Assembly (NCBI RefSeq): GCF_009905375.1
Contig: NC_133647.1
Coordinates: forward strand, 52,820,506 to 52,884,505
Reading direction: 5' to 3'
Source of the DNA: Apium graveolens
Taxonomy: Eukaryota > Streptophyta > Magnoliopsida > Apiales > Apiaceae
DNA length: 64,000 nt
The translations under genes were made by a program, and so were the position numbers. Shown here piece by piece: positions 35,345-47,274 of this stretch (the first letter of the stretch is position 1; every line of letters starts with the position of its first letter). Below the pieces are notes generated by a model. It saw only the letters and a list, made by a program, of their open reading frames with translations, was not told the origin of the DNA and made no database searches.

Positions 35345-35975
35345 CTTTATCCCCAGGAGATAAGATCAAAATTTTTCGAAACCAAAAACTATAGCCAAGA
35401 GCCCCTTCTCAGTAGTGGTGTAGTTCATTTGGGCTCCATTTAGCGTCTTACTATCATAGTAGACCACATGAAAGATATTATTCCTTCGTTGTCCAAGAAC
35501 TGCTCCCACTGCATAATTACTTGCATCACACATCATCTCAAAAGGTTCTCTCCAATCAGGTGCCGTAATGACTGGTGCGGTAATTAAACTCTTCTTGAGA
35601 GTCTTGAATGCTGCCAAACATTCATCATCAAATTTGAAAGACACGTCTTTTTCATGCAAGTTGCACAACGACTTAGATATCTTAGAGAAGTCCTTGATGA
35701 AATGCCAATAAAAACCCGCATGACCAAGAAAGCTACAGATTCCTTTCATAGAAATAGGTGGCGGAAGATTTTCAATGACGCCCACCTTGGCTTTATCTAC
35801 CTCAAGACCTTTACTAGAGACCTTGCGCCCAAGAATGATGCATTGTTGCACCATGAAGTGACATTTTTACCAATTGAGCACTACATTGGTTTCCACACAC
35901 CTTTTGAGCACCAAACAGAGATTATTCAAGCATTCATCATACGAATATCCAAAGATAGAAAAGTCATCCATGAAC
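35345..35975 (-). pseudogene. pol: Athila 2 pol: RT catalytic turn and RNase H
   Basis: After a stop at the end of the RT fragment comes VFMDDFSIFGYSYDE, the intact catalytic MDD (about 35930-35975). RT connection and RNase H follow (35366-35854): CSFLGHAGFYWHFIKDF, APDWREPFEMMCDAS and NYTTTEKGLLAIVFGFEKF. Stops at about 35870, 35976 and 35363 interrupt the frame. Confidence 0.88.
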
Positions 35976-36790
35976 ACTTAGACATTATTTCCAATCATAT
36001 CAGAGAAGATCGCCATCATGCATCTCTGAAAAGTGGCAGGTGCACCACATAAGCCAAAAGAAACTTTGCGAAAGGCAAACGTGCCCAATGGACAAGTGAA
36101 AGTAGTCTTCTCTTGATCTTCTGGTGTAATGAAAATCTGATTGTATCCCGAATAGCCGTCCAGAAGATAATAATACTCATGACCAGCCAACCTGTCAAGC
36201 ATATGATCAATAAATGGAAGAGGGAAATGATCCTTCCTCGTGGCTTTATTCAACTTTCTGTAGTCCATGCATACCCTCCATCCTGTGACTGTTCGAGTGG
36301 GGATGAGCTCATTCTTCTCATTTTCTACCACAGTAATACCTCCTTTCTTAGGTACACATTGCATGGGGCTCACCCAAGAACTGTCATTAATAGGATATAT
36401 GATTCCTGCATCCAGCCACTTTAGAATATCTTTATTCACCACTTCTTTCATGATAGGATTAAGCCTTCGTTGTTGCTCAATAGTTGACTTGCTACCTTCC
36501 TCTAGAAGAATTTTATGAATGGAGTACGAAGGGCTGATCCCTTTTATATCTGCTATAGTCCATCCGATGGTCGATTTGAATTCTCTCAGGATCCTCAAAA
36601 GCTTGTCCTCATCACTTCCTGAAAGGTCAGATGCAATAATAACAGGCAAAGTAGATGCATCACCTAAAAAAGCATACCTCAAGTGTTCAAGCAATGGTTT
36701 AAGCTCCAAAGTAGGTGCTTCCTCAATAGATGGTTTGAGCTTTCCCTCAACATTCTTGAGATCAGTATTTACCAGAGATTCAAGTGGCAT
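35976..36790 (-). pseudogene. pol: Athila 2 pol: RT N-terminal half
   Basis: 270 open codons. Landmarks are LKWLDAGIIYPINDSSWVSP, VCMDYRKLNKATRKDHFPLP, LLDGYSGYNQIFITPEDQEK and KVSFGLCGAPATFQRCMMAIF, all canonical Ty3/gypsy RT palm and fingers. A stop right before the MDD motif truncates it, and a single TGA separates it from the gag-protease frame upstream. Confidence 0.92.
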
Positions 36791-39175
36791 GTCTAGCTTT
36801 CATTTCCAAGGGGAAGCATTTAGATATTGTAACTTTTCATTTCCTTCGTCATCTTCACTGTCAAAATCCCCCAATAAGGCTTTTTCTAAGGCATCAGACC
36901 TTAGCACATGATCAAGTTCTGAAATAACTGCAGAATCAACCAAATCCACCTTGAAGTACTCCTCATCTTTCGTAGGGAATTTCATCACATTGAACACATT
37001 GAATGTCACATCTTGATCTTGCACCCTCATAGTGAGTTCACCTTTTTGCACATCTATCAAGGTACGACCTGTTTCTAAGAAAGGTCTTCCCAAGATTATG
37101 GGAATCTTCTTATCTTCCTCGAAATCCAAAATGACAAAATCTGCAGGAAAGATGAGCTTGTCCATTTTTACTAGCACGTCCTCCACGATGCCTCGTGGGT
37201 ATGTAATCGAACGATTAGCCAATTGTAGAGACATGTAGGTGGGCTTCGGATCAGGAAAATTCAACTTTTTGAAGATAGACAATGGCATCAAATTGATGCT
37301 TGCTCCCATATTGCAAAGGCACTTGTCAAATGATAACTTGCCAATGGTGCAAAGAATGGTGAAGCTATCTTGATCCTTAAGCTTTGGAGGTAACTTTTGC
37401 TGCAGCACGACACTGCACTCTTTTGTCAGAGCAACGGTATCAAGATCATCCAGTTTCACCTTCTTTGAAAGAATACCTTTCATGAATTTTGCATAACTAG
37501 GCATTTGCTCCAGAGCCTCAGCGAAAGGTATGTTAATGTGAAGTTTCTTGAACACCTCCAAAAACTTACCAAATTGCTTGTCCAGCTTTTGTTTTTGCAA
37601 TCGCTTAGAAAAATGTGGTGGCAGATAGAGCTGTTTCTCCCCTGTATTACCCTCAGGCAGAGTGTGTTCAACAGTAGTCTTCCTTGGTTCCCCCTCTTTC
37701 TCCTTTTGCTTTTCTTCTTCATCTACAACTTCAATTTCTCCATCTTTTGCTTTTTCAGCATCAATAACTTTTCCAGACCTTAAGGTGACAGCTTTGACTT
37801 GCTCTTTAGCTTCTTTCCTGCCTGGCACTTTAGCATCGCTGGGAAGTATGCCAGGTTGACAATTGAGCAAGCCATTGGCTATTTGTCCAATTTGATTTTC
37901 CAAGGTTTTGATAAAAACAACCTGACTTTTGCACAACAGCTTTAACTCCTCAAAACCAGAACTAGAAGGTGGAGCAGCACCTCCTTGTTGAGGATATGAT
38001 TGCCTTTGAGCATATTGCTGAGGTTGCTGGAATCCAGGTGGATTAAACTGTTTACTTGTAGCTTGCTGATATGGTTGCTGAACAGCATTCTGATAATTGT
38101 TCCAGCTGAAATTGGGATGATATATGTTATTAGGATGATAAGTAGCGGGCACAGGTTGTCGTAGTCTCTGAAAATTGTTCACATACTGAACAGCTTCATT
38201 AATAAGAGAACACTGATCCATAGCATGAGAGCTTGCACAAAGCTCACAGACACTAGCTATTTGATTTACTCCATAGTTGGCTAAAGAATCGACCTTCATA
38301 GACAACACCTGAAGCTGCGCTGCAATAGCTGTAGCTACATCAACTTCCAGAATACCTGCTACCTTCCCAGGAATCATTCTTTGAGTTGGGTTTTCATACT
38401 CATTTGCAACCATAGTTTTAATGAGATTATAGGCCTCAATATAGCTTTTGGCCCACAAGGCGCTTCCAGAAGATGCATCGAGCATGGGCCTAGATTGGGC
38501 CCCCAAACCATTATAAAAACCAGTGTTCACCATCCAGTCAGGCATATCATGATGTGGACACTTTCTCAACATCTCCTTGTAGAGCTGCCAAGCTTCGCAC
38601 ATAGATTCTCCTTGTTGCTGCACAAACTGAGTAAGAGCACTCCTCATAGCTGCAGTCTTGGCCATTGGATAGAACTTCACCAGAAACTTTTGCGCAAGAT
38701 CTTCCCAAGTAGTGATGGACCCAGCTGGTAAAGATTATAACCAGTCCTTAGCTTTGTCCCTTAGAGAGAATGGGAAAAGCCTCAGCTTGATAGCCTCATC
38801 AGTAACACCATTATATTTGAAAGTACTACATATCTCGACAAAATTCCTGATATGCATGTTGGGATCTTCAGTCGCAGCACCTCCGAAAGAAACAGAATTC
38901 TGCACCATCTCAATAGTGCCTGGCTTGATTTTAAAAGTATTGGCCTGAATAGCCTGATGAATGATGCTTGACTGAATGTCATCAATTTTAGGCCGAGAAA
39001 AGTCCATAAGAGCTGGATCAGCTTGAACTATACGATCACCCATTGTTTCAGGTTCTTTCTTTTCACTCTCTTTATCCAAATCTTCAAAAACTATCTTCTC
39101 CGGAAAGTCAAGAGCTGTATCTGTCTCCTCAGCTTTATCCAGATTCCTCTTGCGAGTGCGAGAACGTGTTTGCAT
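36791..39175 (-). pseudogene. gag: Athila 2 gag-protease, two lesions
   Basis: ATG at 39175 (MQTRSRTRKRNLDKAEE). Open to 38735, a TAA, then 626 codons open to 36800. Capsid words are LFPFSLRDKAKDWL and FYPMAKTAAMRSALTQFV; a Cys cluster lies in ASVCELCASSHAMDQC. The C-terminal Gag block LEVFKKLHINIPFAEALEQM precedes the protease. In the protease the usual D-x-G-A reads CLCNMGASINLMP: the catalytic Asp is Asn, so proteolysis is predicted to be lost even without the stops. It ends SPWK plus TGA before RT. Confidence 0.9.
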
Positions 39176-39290
39176 AAACGCTCGCTAGAGTACCTGAAAC
39201 ACAACCGGAAGCAGTAAGTAACAAGTCCTAATCAATGAATCCTAATGACCACTAATGGCAAGTACATAAACTAAACAAATTAACCCCGAG

Positions 39291-39308
39291 TCCCCGGCAG
39301 CGGTGCCA
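39291..39308 (-). promoter_or_regulatory. Athila 2 primer binding site
   Basis: Minus strand TGGCACCGCTGCCGGGGA, Athila-type (tRNA-Asp class), seven bases from the 5' LTR edge at 39316. Confidence 0.85.
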
Positions 39309-39315
39309 AAAAACT

Positions 39316-39531
39316 TGTTAGGCACAAAGCATGCGCTAAATAATTCACACAAGTATACGTGTTTGTAAGTAATATAGAATGATTTATAACTCATTCCCAC
39401 AGAGACTCTGATTAATTATATCTAATTAACACTTACTCATCAATGTATGATTATTCTTCAATGTAAAGACAATAACAATTAAGGTTGATTAACTAATATT
39501 AACTACGAGAATCAAACACTTAATTTAACAA
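39316..39531 (-). repeat. Athila 2 5' LTR, first 216 bases (interrupted)
   Basis: Aligns base by base with 29488-29705 until tttaacaa, where the chromovirus LTR (tgtaacaccccc) replaces it. The missing 1.2 kb should resume with aaatattaaatacacatgag-like sequence beyond the window. Confidence 0.9.
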
Positions 39532-39782
39532 TGTAACACCCCCAAATCCGGGGTCGGGGATCCGGATTGTCACGAGTTCCATTTCCCTTAATTACACTTA
39601 GTTCTTAATAAACAATCATCTACTGCGTACTGTGACCCCACAATATACACACACACCACAAGTTATAGTCTCAGAGATGAATACCAAAAAATAACACAAG
39701 TCATTTTATTCCACAATTGTAAGTCATTACACCTCAAAAAGGTTTTTGAATAAATTTACATATTATTTGCCATTATTACAAT

Positions 39783-39929
39783 TCATAAATGTACATAAGT
39801 CTGGTACAAGAAAAGTTGAAAGCCTAGCCTATTGGTAGTTCCTACCTCAGCTACAACGGCATCAACGCCTACAGGAAACTGCGGAACGTTTCCTATCCGC
39901 TCACGAATTGGGAGCTTGGTCCTGTTCAT
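39783..39929 (-). CDS. Small LTR ORF, A type, 48 codons
   Basis: Starts MNRTKLPIRERIGNVPQF and includes AEVGTTNRLGF. It is homologous in sequence and position (about 150-400 bases before the LTR 3' end) to the ORF at 55106-55258 on the other A-type LTR. The frame is open in both copies despite LTR divergence. First residues resemble the histone H3 start at M1, R3, T4, K5 and R9. An additional ATG lies one codon upstream. Expression is unknown; it could simply be part of a structured R/U5 RNA. Confidence 0.45.
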   Translation of the reverse strand: MNRTKLPIRERIGNVPQFPVGVDAVVAEVGTTNRLGFQLFLYQTYVHL

Positions 39930-40684
39930 CATGTCTATCTGTTGTTGTGTGATGAAAGAATAAAGCAAGGGTGAGCAACAAGCCCACCGAAATAATATGT
40001 ATAATAATTAACAATATATGAGCATTCTCATAGTACTTATGAAAGTCTTGGTCAAGAAGAAATGAACCAAGTTTGATATCTTAACGCGACGAAGTCACAA
40101 AATATTCAGTATATATACTTATATACTTTTCAAAATCTTTGAAATCCTCTGCCATGTATAATATACATAGAGTTCCAGTTTATAACTGTATAAAAATATC
40201 GTTGCAAGGTGATCTTATATATCTAACCTTGTCTCAACTTTTTTCTGAAAATCTTTGTCATGCATAAGATAATCATTAACCAGATATAAGTTGAAAATAT
40301 GAAGTTACAAGATACCCCAATATACTTATATCTTTTCCAAATACTACTTGAACTACCACCATTCAAGTTATAACCAGTTTCAAAAGTTCATCACATGGAT
40401 GAGACTACAAGATAAGACTTGCATAGATTCGATCTTTAAAATATTATTGAATGAAATGAAGTTACGAGATACTTCATTAAGTCCCGATATATATATCCAT
40501 ATATATCTCTCATACATTTCCTGAAAACCTCTGTCATGTAATGTATGAACAGAGTTGCAATATCCAATGAATTTTGGAAAGAAAAGAATTTTGGCATAAA
40601 CCTGATATCTTGCTGATGAGGAAAAGATAACAATAAGTAACATTTTCTACTAGTAGATGGATGAATCCCCCACCGGTCATAACC

Positions 40685-40805
40685 CTGGCCTCATTAGGAC
40701 CTTGTGCTGGACCGCCACCCGGCCTCTTACGTGTTGATGGGCTGCCACCCAGCCACTTACACTTTGATGGACCATACCCCGGCCTGTCGCTTATGTCGAC
40801 TCAAT
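40685..40805. repeat. Imperfect tandem repeat, about 35 bp, GC-richer
   Basis: Roughly three units containing gccaccc(g/a)gcc, then ttac, then ttgatgg, within the A-type LTR. The LARD LTR has a different, GC-rich segment at this site (54225-54290). Confidence 0.6.
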
Positions 40806-41297
40806 TAGATGGACTTACTTCCCGAACATTGGGTAAGTAATCAATTCATTTATCAAAACAGCAACCTCGTTACGAATATAAAATACACCACAGAGCCGGA
40901 TCCCTCAATTTTTAAGCGAGTATTTAAATCCCCTTCGAAAGGAAGATCTTAAATTTGAAAACGAGTTTTGGGATCCGCTCTAACTTTTAAAAATCATTTT
41001 GAAGACTCGAAAACATTTTTAAGAATGTTTGGAGTAATGCTGATTTAATAAAATAAATCAGTCCCAATATATTAGAAAATATCTGAATATTATTATTTAA
41101 ATAATATTCTCATAAAGAATAATCTTTATAAAAATAATTGAAGTAGAAGTTTTAAAATTCATACTTGAAATGAATATTAAATAACCAAAGATATACATAT
41201 ACGAAAGTACGATCTTTATTTGAATAATCGAAAATAAGTTTGATTATCAAAACATTATTCTTTAATAAAATAAAGAATATTATTTAGTAAATAAGCG

Positions 41298-41465
41298 GAG
41301 TCATAAGTCCTCGAATGAATATTCAAAATAATATTCATTAAATAGAATAAACAGAGTCATAAGTCCTCGAATGAATATTCAAGATAATATTCCTTAAATA
41401 AAATAAACCGAGTCATAAGTCCTCGAATGAATATTCAAAGTAGTATTCATTAATAAAAAATAAAG
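41298..41465. repeat. Tandem repeat in A-type LTR, 56-bp unit, three copies
   Basis: The word gagtcataagtcctcgaatg starts at 41298, 41354 and 41410, each followed by an AT-rich tail with aatattcatt. The LARD LTR holds the reverse-complement equivalent at 53393-53600. Confidence 0.85.
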
Positions 41466-44139
41466 TTATCGAATAAACCTTATTCGATTAATAGTTTTGA
41501 AAACTATATCTATATATATATTATATAAATATATAATATACTCGGGAACATCGACTCCCGGTTTTAGAAAATGTTCGCTTTTGGGTCCCCTATACTAAGG
41601 GTATACGCAACTACTGCTTATCTCTAGCATAGGTATTATGCAATTATAAGCATTGGAATCAACAGATAGATATCAAGATTATGAAATAGACATGCATATA
41701 AACCATATCAACATGCTCCAATATATCACAAGATTTTCTAATTAACCATCATGCATCTATCACAAGCTAATGCATATACATATATACATCACAACAACAG
41801 TATAACGGGTATAAAACTTGCCTTAGTGTTCCCGAATAGACTTAAGCTTAGAGTGGATCCGATAACCTATGAAGAACAACATAAGTCGGAATTAACCCAC
41901 AGTCGCTTAAGAAACTAGACTTTAACCAATTGAACCCTAATGTTCGCTTATGGTCACTTCTACGCTTAACGAATCATATAAGTCGTTCGAGTACCCTTGT
42001 CTCCACCATTTTTAATAAATTAACCATTAAGAATTTTAAGGCGATTCTTTCGCGAGTACTCTACCAACTTCCCAATCCACTTTACTTAATTTTTTCATAC
42101 TCCAATTAGTCGTTTAAGGGCCTTAACCAAGGTTTCAAAGTAAGGCGAAGGGGGTCACAAAATGCCGTTACTTAAAATGGTCGTTTCTCCTAAACCGTAC
42201 ATCGGATTCAAGTGAACCACATATCAAAACGAAGCTTACGACATAATCTAACTAAATATGTAAAAGTCACAGATTCAATAGTTAGATCTCTATCCCTAAC
42301 ACTAAGATCAAGCAGTTGTATGAAATTGGGCATTACGACGACTATGTTTACGCGATTACCAAGTTTTAAACCACTTCAAACAACCACCATTCAACTCACA
42401 ACCAACAATACAACCAACCCTCATCCAAACCTTACTACATCAGTCCCCAAACCTCAAGATTTTCCAATTTATACAACCCCACACATCAACTACTAGCTAT
42501 ATTTAAGTTTCATTAACTATAAACAAGATTTCAACATCCAAATCACTACAAATCCAATCCAAACTCTAAACACACAAGCATCATGCTTCTCATTTACTAT
42601 ATCCATAAACACCATCATAATACTCAAAGTAAAGTTAGGGTTTGGAGGTGTTATACCTTCCTTGGAGTGATTAGAGTAGCTAGGAAGTCTTAGGGAGCCT
42701 CCTACAAGCTTGATCTTTCCAAAGAAATCAAGAACACAAAGTTAGGTTTCGAAGTTTCTAAAAGTCAGATTGAAATAACTGTCAAAACGAGGGTCTTACC
42801 GTGCTTATTTGGACGAGACTTGTGAACAAGAGTTGTAGGCCATCTCAATACCTTTCCACAGAGCTATAGAACATACTATTTGAGTGAGTATTGAAGGAGA
42901 TATGGTAGTTTGAAGTTGCTGCTCTGGTTTTGGCCGAGAGCTTGCTTCTTTAAAATGAAAAGTCAAGTTTGTGTTATGATTTTTTTGTTTTGTTTCTTTG
43001 TTTATGGCTTGGATAATTTTGAGGATTTACCATGGTAAAAAATGAATGGCTCACAATCAACCAACAACACACTTCTTTTTGTCATGCTTAGGTCATCATT
43101 CTTATGTCATCCAATTGTCACATGTCTCTTCCTTGTGGTTTGATGATGTCACAATCATTAGCTTCTTGTACAAGCTTGTCTCTTGGTCGCTTATTTATTT
43201 TACGGTTCGCTTAACTTTCATTCTCGTTCGTCATTCTCATCCCTATGATACTATAACTCATGGTGAAAGCCTTGAATTCACAAGAATCAAGGATATTCAC
43301 TTTGAGTTTAACAAAAAAAATATCACCATGCAAAGTCAACACGTAAGTTTTCTACTCTAAACTCTTTAGATACACATGAAAAACATGTAGGGAGTAAGAT
43401 TACTTGATTATAGGATGATTATTTGAGTGAAGAAATGAAGAAAGAAGGGGATGGGGGCTTCGGTTTTGGAAATTGCCGAGAGGGAGGGGAGAAAGCCGAG
43501 AGGGAGGAGGAGAAGAAGAGGAGAGTGAAGTGGTGGAGTGGAAGTGGAGTGGTGATCACTTCCTTGATTTGTTTTTATGTCTTGACTTGACTATAATGTG
43601 AGTGGGTTTGGGTAATGACAAGAGTAACCTTCTAGCTAGAGTTAGGCTATCTTGCATGCAAGGTGAAGGAGGTAATTTAGCTAATAAATCATGAGTTAGT
43701 GGGTTTAGAAATGTCTTCTTTGTCCTTGAAGAGTATAGAAAGGTAGTTTGCATGCAAGGGCTTCCTTGTAATTTGCTAATTATTACAACTAAAATTTGTA
43801 AAGATTTATTTTTATAAAATAAAATACAAGTTCAAATATTATAAAATTTATACCATAAAATAACTTGGATTTTTAGAAATTTTATAAAATCACTTTCAAA
43901 ATTTGTGAACAAAATAACCTTTAAAAGAAAATTTCTCCAAGGTTTAGAATATTCCTTATAAATCAAAAATAAAGGAAATAAATAAACTTTTGCTTTGAAA
44001 AATCATATATTACATAAAGAAAATTTATAATGTAGAAATCTTCATTCACACAAATGTACAACCATTAAGTATATTTACATTCGGCTCTAATATTATACCA
44101 AGTCCACAAATAATATTACACAAAATGTCGGTCATAACA

Positions 44140-44152
44140 TCCTCTCCCCCTT
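44140..44152 (-). promoter_or_regulatory. Chromovirus polypurine tract
   Basis: Minus strand gggggagagga directly before the LTR start TGTTATGACC, as expected for plus-strand priming. This supports an LTR edge at 44139. Confidence 0.75.
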
Positions 44153-44173
44153 CAGGGATTCTGTCCCCGGAAT

Positions 44174-44368
44174 CTAAGAGAACAGATGAGGATACCGGGA
44201 ACGCATATCAGACTCTAACTCCCAAGTTGATTCTTCAACCTTGGGGTTCCTCCAAAGTACTTCCACTAACTTTACCGACTTATTCCAAAGATTCTTTACT
44301 TGCCAGTCAAGTAATTTGATAGGTTGCTCCACAAATGACAGGTGTGCCTGAATTTTTACAGGTTCATA
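44174..44368 (-). pseudogene. pol: Chromodomain, integrase C-terminus (beyond a premature stop)
   Basis: Continues the integrase frame after a TAA at 44369-44371 and ends at a TAG (44174-44176). The read-through contains FVEQPIKLLDWQVK, LVKVLWRNPKVEESTWELE and MRSRYPHLF, the signature of the chromodomain that ends plant chromovirus integrases. In other chromoviruses this domain is linked to targeting of integration to marked chromatin. Here a single nonsense change cuts it off, so an ordinary translation product would lack it. Confidence 0.85.
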
Positions 44369-45400
44369 TTATATCACATGGTTGGTGTCAGGATTGTACT
44401 TTTTAAGCAACGACACATGGAACACATTATGCACATGCTGATACTGAGGTGGTAAGGCTAACTCGTAGGCTACCTTCCCCACTTGACTCAAAATCTCAAA
44501 AGGACCTATATATCTAGGTGCTAACTTCCCCTTCTTGCCAAATCTAGACAACCCTTTTCTTGGTGACACCTTCAACAAAACGGCTTCGCCTACTTGGAAT
44601 CGAACATCCTTACGCGCTGGATCCGCATACTTCCTCTGTATATCTTGAGTAGCAAGCAATCTCTTCTGAATTAACTTGACTGTTTTATGCAACTGTTGTA
44701 CCAATTCTGAGCCTAGAATCCTTCCTTCTCCTACTTCATTCCAACTTATCGGTGATCTACATTTTCATCCGTACAAAGCTTCGTATGGTGGCATGCCAAT
44801 ACTAGAGTGATAGCTGTTGTTGTAAGAGAATTCTATCAATGGCAAGTGGTCGTCCCAACTTCCTGCAAAATTGATTGCACAACTGCGCAACATGTCTTCG
44901 ATTGTTTGAATTGTCCTTTCACTCTGACCATCGGTCTGTAGGTGGTACGCCGTACTCATGTTCAACTTCGTGCCAAGAATTTCTTGAAATTGCTTCCAGA
45001 ATCTTGAGTTAAATCGGGGATCTCTGTCTGAAACTATCGATACGGGTACTCCATGACTTAGTACGATTTCACGCACGTACAGATGAACTAATTTGTCCAA
45101 TGATGACTTCTCATTAATTGGAAGGAAATGCGCCGACTTTGTAAGGCGATCAACTATAACCCATATAGCGTCATGTCCGGATTTTTTTCGCGGTAGTCCC
45201 ACTATAAAGTCCATAGAAATATTTTCCCATTTCCATTCTGGATTCTTTAGGGGCTGAATTAATCCGCTTGGTCGTTGATGTTCTGCCTTCACTTTCTAAC
45301 AAGTATAACACTTTGCAACCCATTCTGCCACGTCTCGCTTCATATTTGGCCACCAAAAGTTCTGCTTTAAGTCCTGATACATCTTGGTGCTCCCCGGGTG
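44369..45400 (-). pseudogene. pol: Chromovirus integrase, broken
   Basis: Zinc region remnant MVAKYEARRG and [15 protein letters not shown] frames, then [37 protein letters not shown] and [16 protein letters not shown] (D, D, E positions) at 44765-45292. The GPY/F-type C-terminal module [21 protein letters not shown] is at 44369-44704. A stop near 44762 separates the last two, and a frameshift or stop separates the zinc-binding part. Confidence 0.9.
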
Positions 45401-46327
45401 GATTGAAAATCTTGAATTGTGGGCTTCTTGTAGGATCTCATTCTTCAATTCAGGTACATGAGGAATCCAAATTCTTGAGGAAAACGTTAGTATACCTTTC
45501 TCATCCCTTTAAATACCAATCTCTTCTCCAGTTAGCTGATTCTTCTCTTTCTCCATTACTTCTTCCTGACATTTCGTTATCTTTTCCACTAGTGTAGGCT
45601 GAAAAGTCATTGCACGACAAACTTCTTCAACTATTCCACAATCACAAAGTTCTAATCCAAATTTCTTAATCTCTTCAGACAATTCCTTTGGTGTTGCCAT
45701 CATATTCAATCTCTCCTTCCTACTTAAAGCATCGGCTACAACATTCACCTTTCCAGGATGATAATTTATCGAGCAATCGTAGTCCTTGATCAATTCCAAC
45801 CATCTCCTTTGCCTCATATTGAGCTCCTTCTGAGTGGAAATATACTTTAAACTCTTGTGATCCGTGTAGATTTCATACTTTTCTCCGTAGAGGTAATGTC
45901 TCCAAATCTTAAGTGCGAACACTATGGCGGCTAGTTCTAAGTCATGCGTCGGGTACTTCAACTCATGCGGTTTTAACTGTCTTGACGTATATGCGATCAC
46001 CTTATTGTGTTGCATTAGCACACAGCCCAATCCTTTATGTGAAGCGTCACTGAAAATCACAAAGTTTCCTTGGTCATCTGGTAGTACTAACACCGGAGCC
46101 GTTACCAATCTCTGTTTCAACTCTTGAAAGCTAATCTCACATTATGCACTCCATTCGAACTTCTGATTCTTCCTAGTTAACTTAGTCAATGGCGTGGTGA
46201 TTTTCAAAAAATCCTTGACAAACCTTCTATAATACCCTGCCAATCCTAGAAAACTTCGCACTTCCGTAGGTGTCTTTGGCCTCTCCCAACTCATAATCGC
46301 CTCAATCTTTGCCGGATCTACTTTAAC
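45401..46327 (-). pseudogene. pol: Chromovirus RNase H, and RT connection
   Basis: 203 open codons (45509-46120): [61 protein letters not shown] and [15 protein letters not shown], the complete Ty3/gypsy RNase H with its D, E, D residues. Stops at about 46143 and 46327 break the link to RT, and a stop at 45507 ends it. Confidence 0.9.
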
Positions 46328-47272
46328 TCATTCATTTCCAATGACGTGTCCCAAAAATTGAACTTCCTTTAACCAAAACTCGCATTTAGAAAACTTGGCA
46401 TACAACTTCTCTTGTCGGAGTATCTCCAATGCTATCCATACATGCTGCTTATGTTCTTCTTCCAACTTTGAATAAATAAGGATGTCATCAATGAATATCA
46501 CTACAAACTTGTCCACATACTTTTTAAATACCCGATTCATCAGATCCATAAATGCGGCCGGGGCATTAGTCAATCCAAACGGCATTACTAAGAATTCATA
46601 ATATCCATATCTGGTCCTGAATGCTGTCTTGGGAATATCTTCTTCCTTGATCCTTAATTGATGGTATATTGATCTCAAGTTAATCTTCGAAAAGAACTTT
46701 GCTTCTTTCAGCTGGTCAAATAGGTCATTTATTCTTGGTAGCGGGTAGCGGTTCTTGATCGTTACCTTATTCAACTCCCGATAATCTATACATAGTCGCA
46801 TACTTCCATCTTTCTTCTTTACAAACAGAACAGGTGCTCCCCATGGCAACGTACTTGGCCGAATCACTCCTTTATCCAACAATTCTTGTAGCTGGCTCGC
46901 CAACCCTTTCATTTCTGCTGGTGTCATCCTATATGGGGCCTTTGAAACTGCATCTGTGCCCGGAGCAAGGTTGATCTCGAACTCGATTTGTCGATCTGGT
47001 GGTAAGCCTGGTAGTTCGTCTGAAAACACATCTGGGAACTCGTTAACTATGGGGATATCTTCTATGCTGGGATTGCCCTTTTCTGAATCCACTACATAAG
47101 CTAGGAACGACTCACAACCTTTTCTAAGTAGCTTATTAGCCTGAACGATTGTAAGAAACAGTTGCTCTTGCCTCTGTCCCTTAAATACTACCTTCTCTCC
47201 ACTCTTCGTCTTTAAATACACTTTCTTGGTCTTACAATTAATCTGGGCGTTATTCTTCCCTAACCAATCCAT
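46328..47272 (-). pseudogene. pol: Chromovirus reverse transcriptase
   Basis: 314 open codons: [60 protein letters not shown] and the catalytic [13 protein letters not shown]. The motif YHQLRI is present but the preceding Ser/Gly is changed (LRSIYHQL). The upstream join to protease is broken: the frame passes from ADL directly to a sequence equal to ILGMDWLG, suggesting a small frame-changing deletion at about 47273-47285. Confidence 0.92.
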
Positions 47273-47274
47273 AC

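Larger units (their letters stand above)
29488..39531 (-). mobile_element. Athila-type Ty3/gypsy retrotransposon 2, inserted in copia Y
   Basis: Minus-strand element with 3' LTR (29488-30902), PPT, noncoding region, ORF3, pol, gag, PBS and the first 216 bases of the 5' LTR before a chromovirus interrupts it at 39532. By eye about 14 of the roughly 216 alignable LTR positions differ between the two ends, so this is an old insertion. Gag-Pol is interrupted by only about seven lesions, making it the best-preserved Athila here. Confidence 0.92.
39532..44139 (-). repeat. Chromovirus 3'-side LTR, A type (about 4.6 kb)
   Basis: On the plus strand it begins tgtaacaccccc inside the Athila LTR and ends gtcataaca next to a polypurine tract. 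It is the reverse complement of the LARD LTR family at 51199-55501 over most of its length; for example the block at 42780-42910 matches 51880-52020. The last 352 bases (43788-44139) have no counterpart there. An alternative right edge at 43787 (tgctaattattaca) would give 4256 bp with a TGTAA/TTACA inverted repeat. No gene apart from the small ORF at 39783. Confidence 0.7.

Noticed and set aside
42212..42496. Thr/Asn/Pro-rich frame in the A-type LTR (and antisense versions at 52176-52487 and 62073-62384)
   Set aside because: Sequence is low complexity, the frame is not consistently conserved between the two LTR subfamilies, and codon content follows AT/CA-rich DNA.
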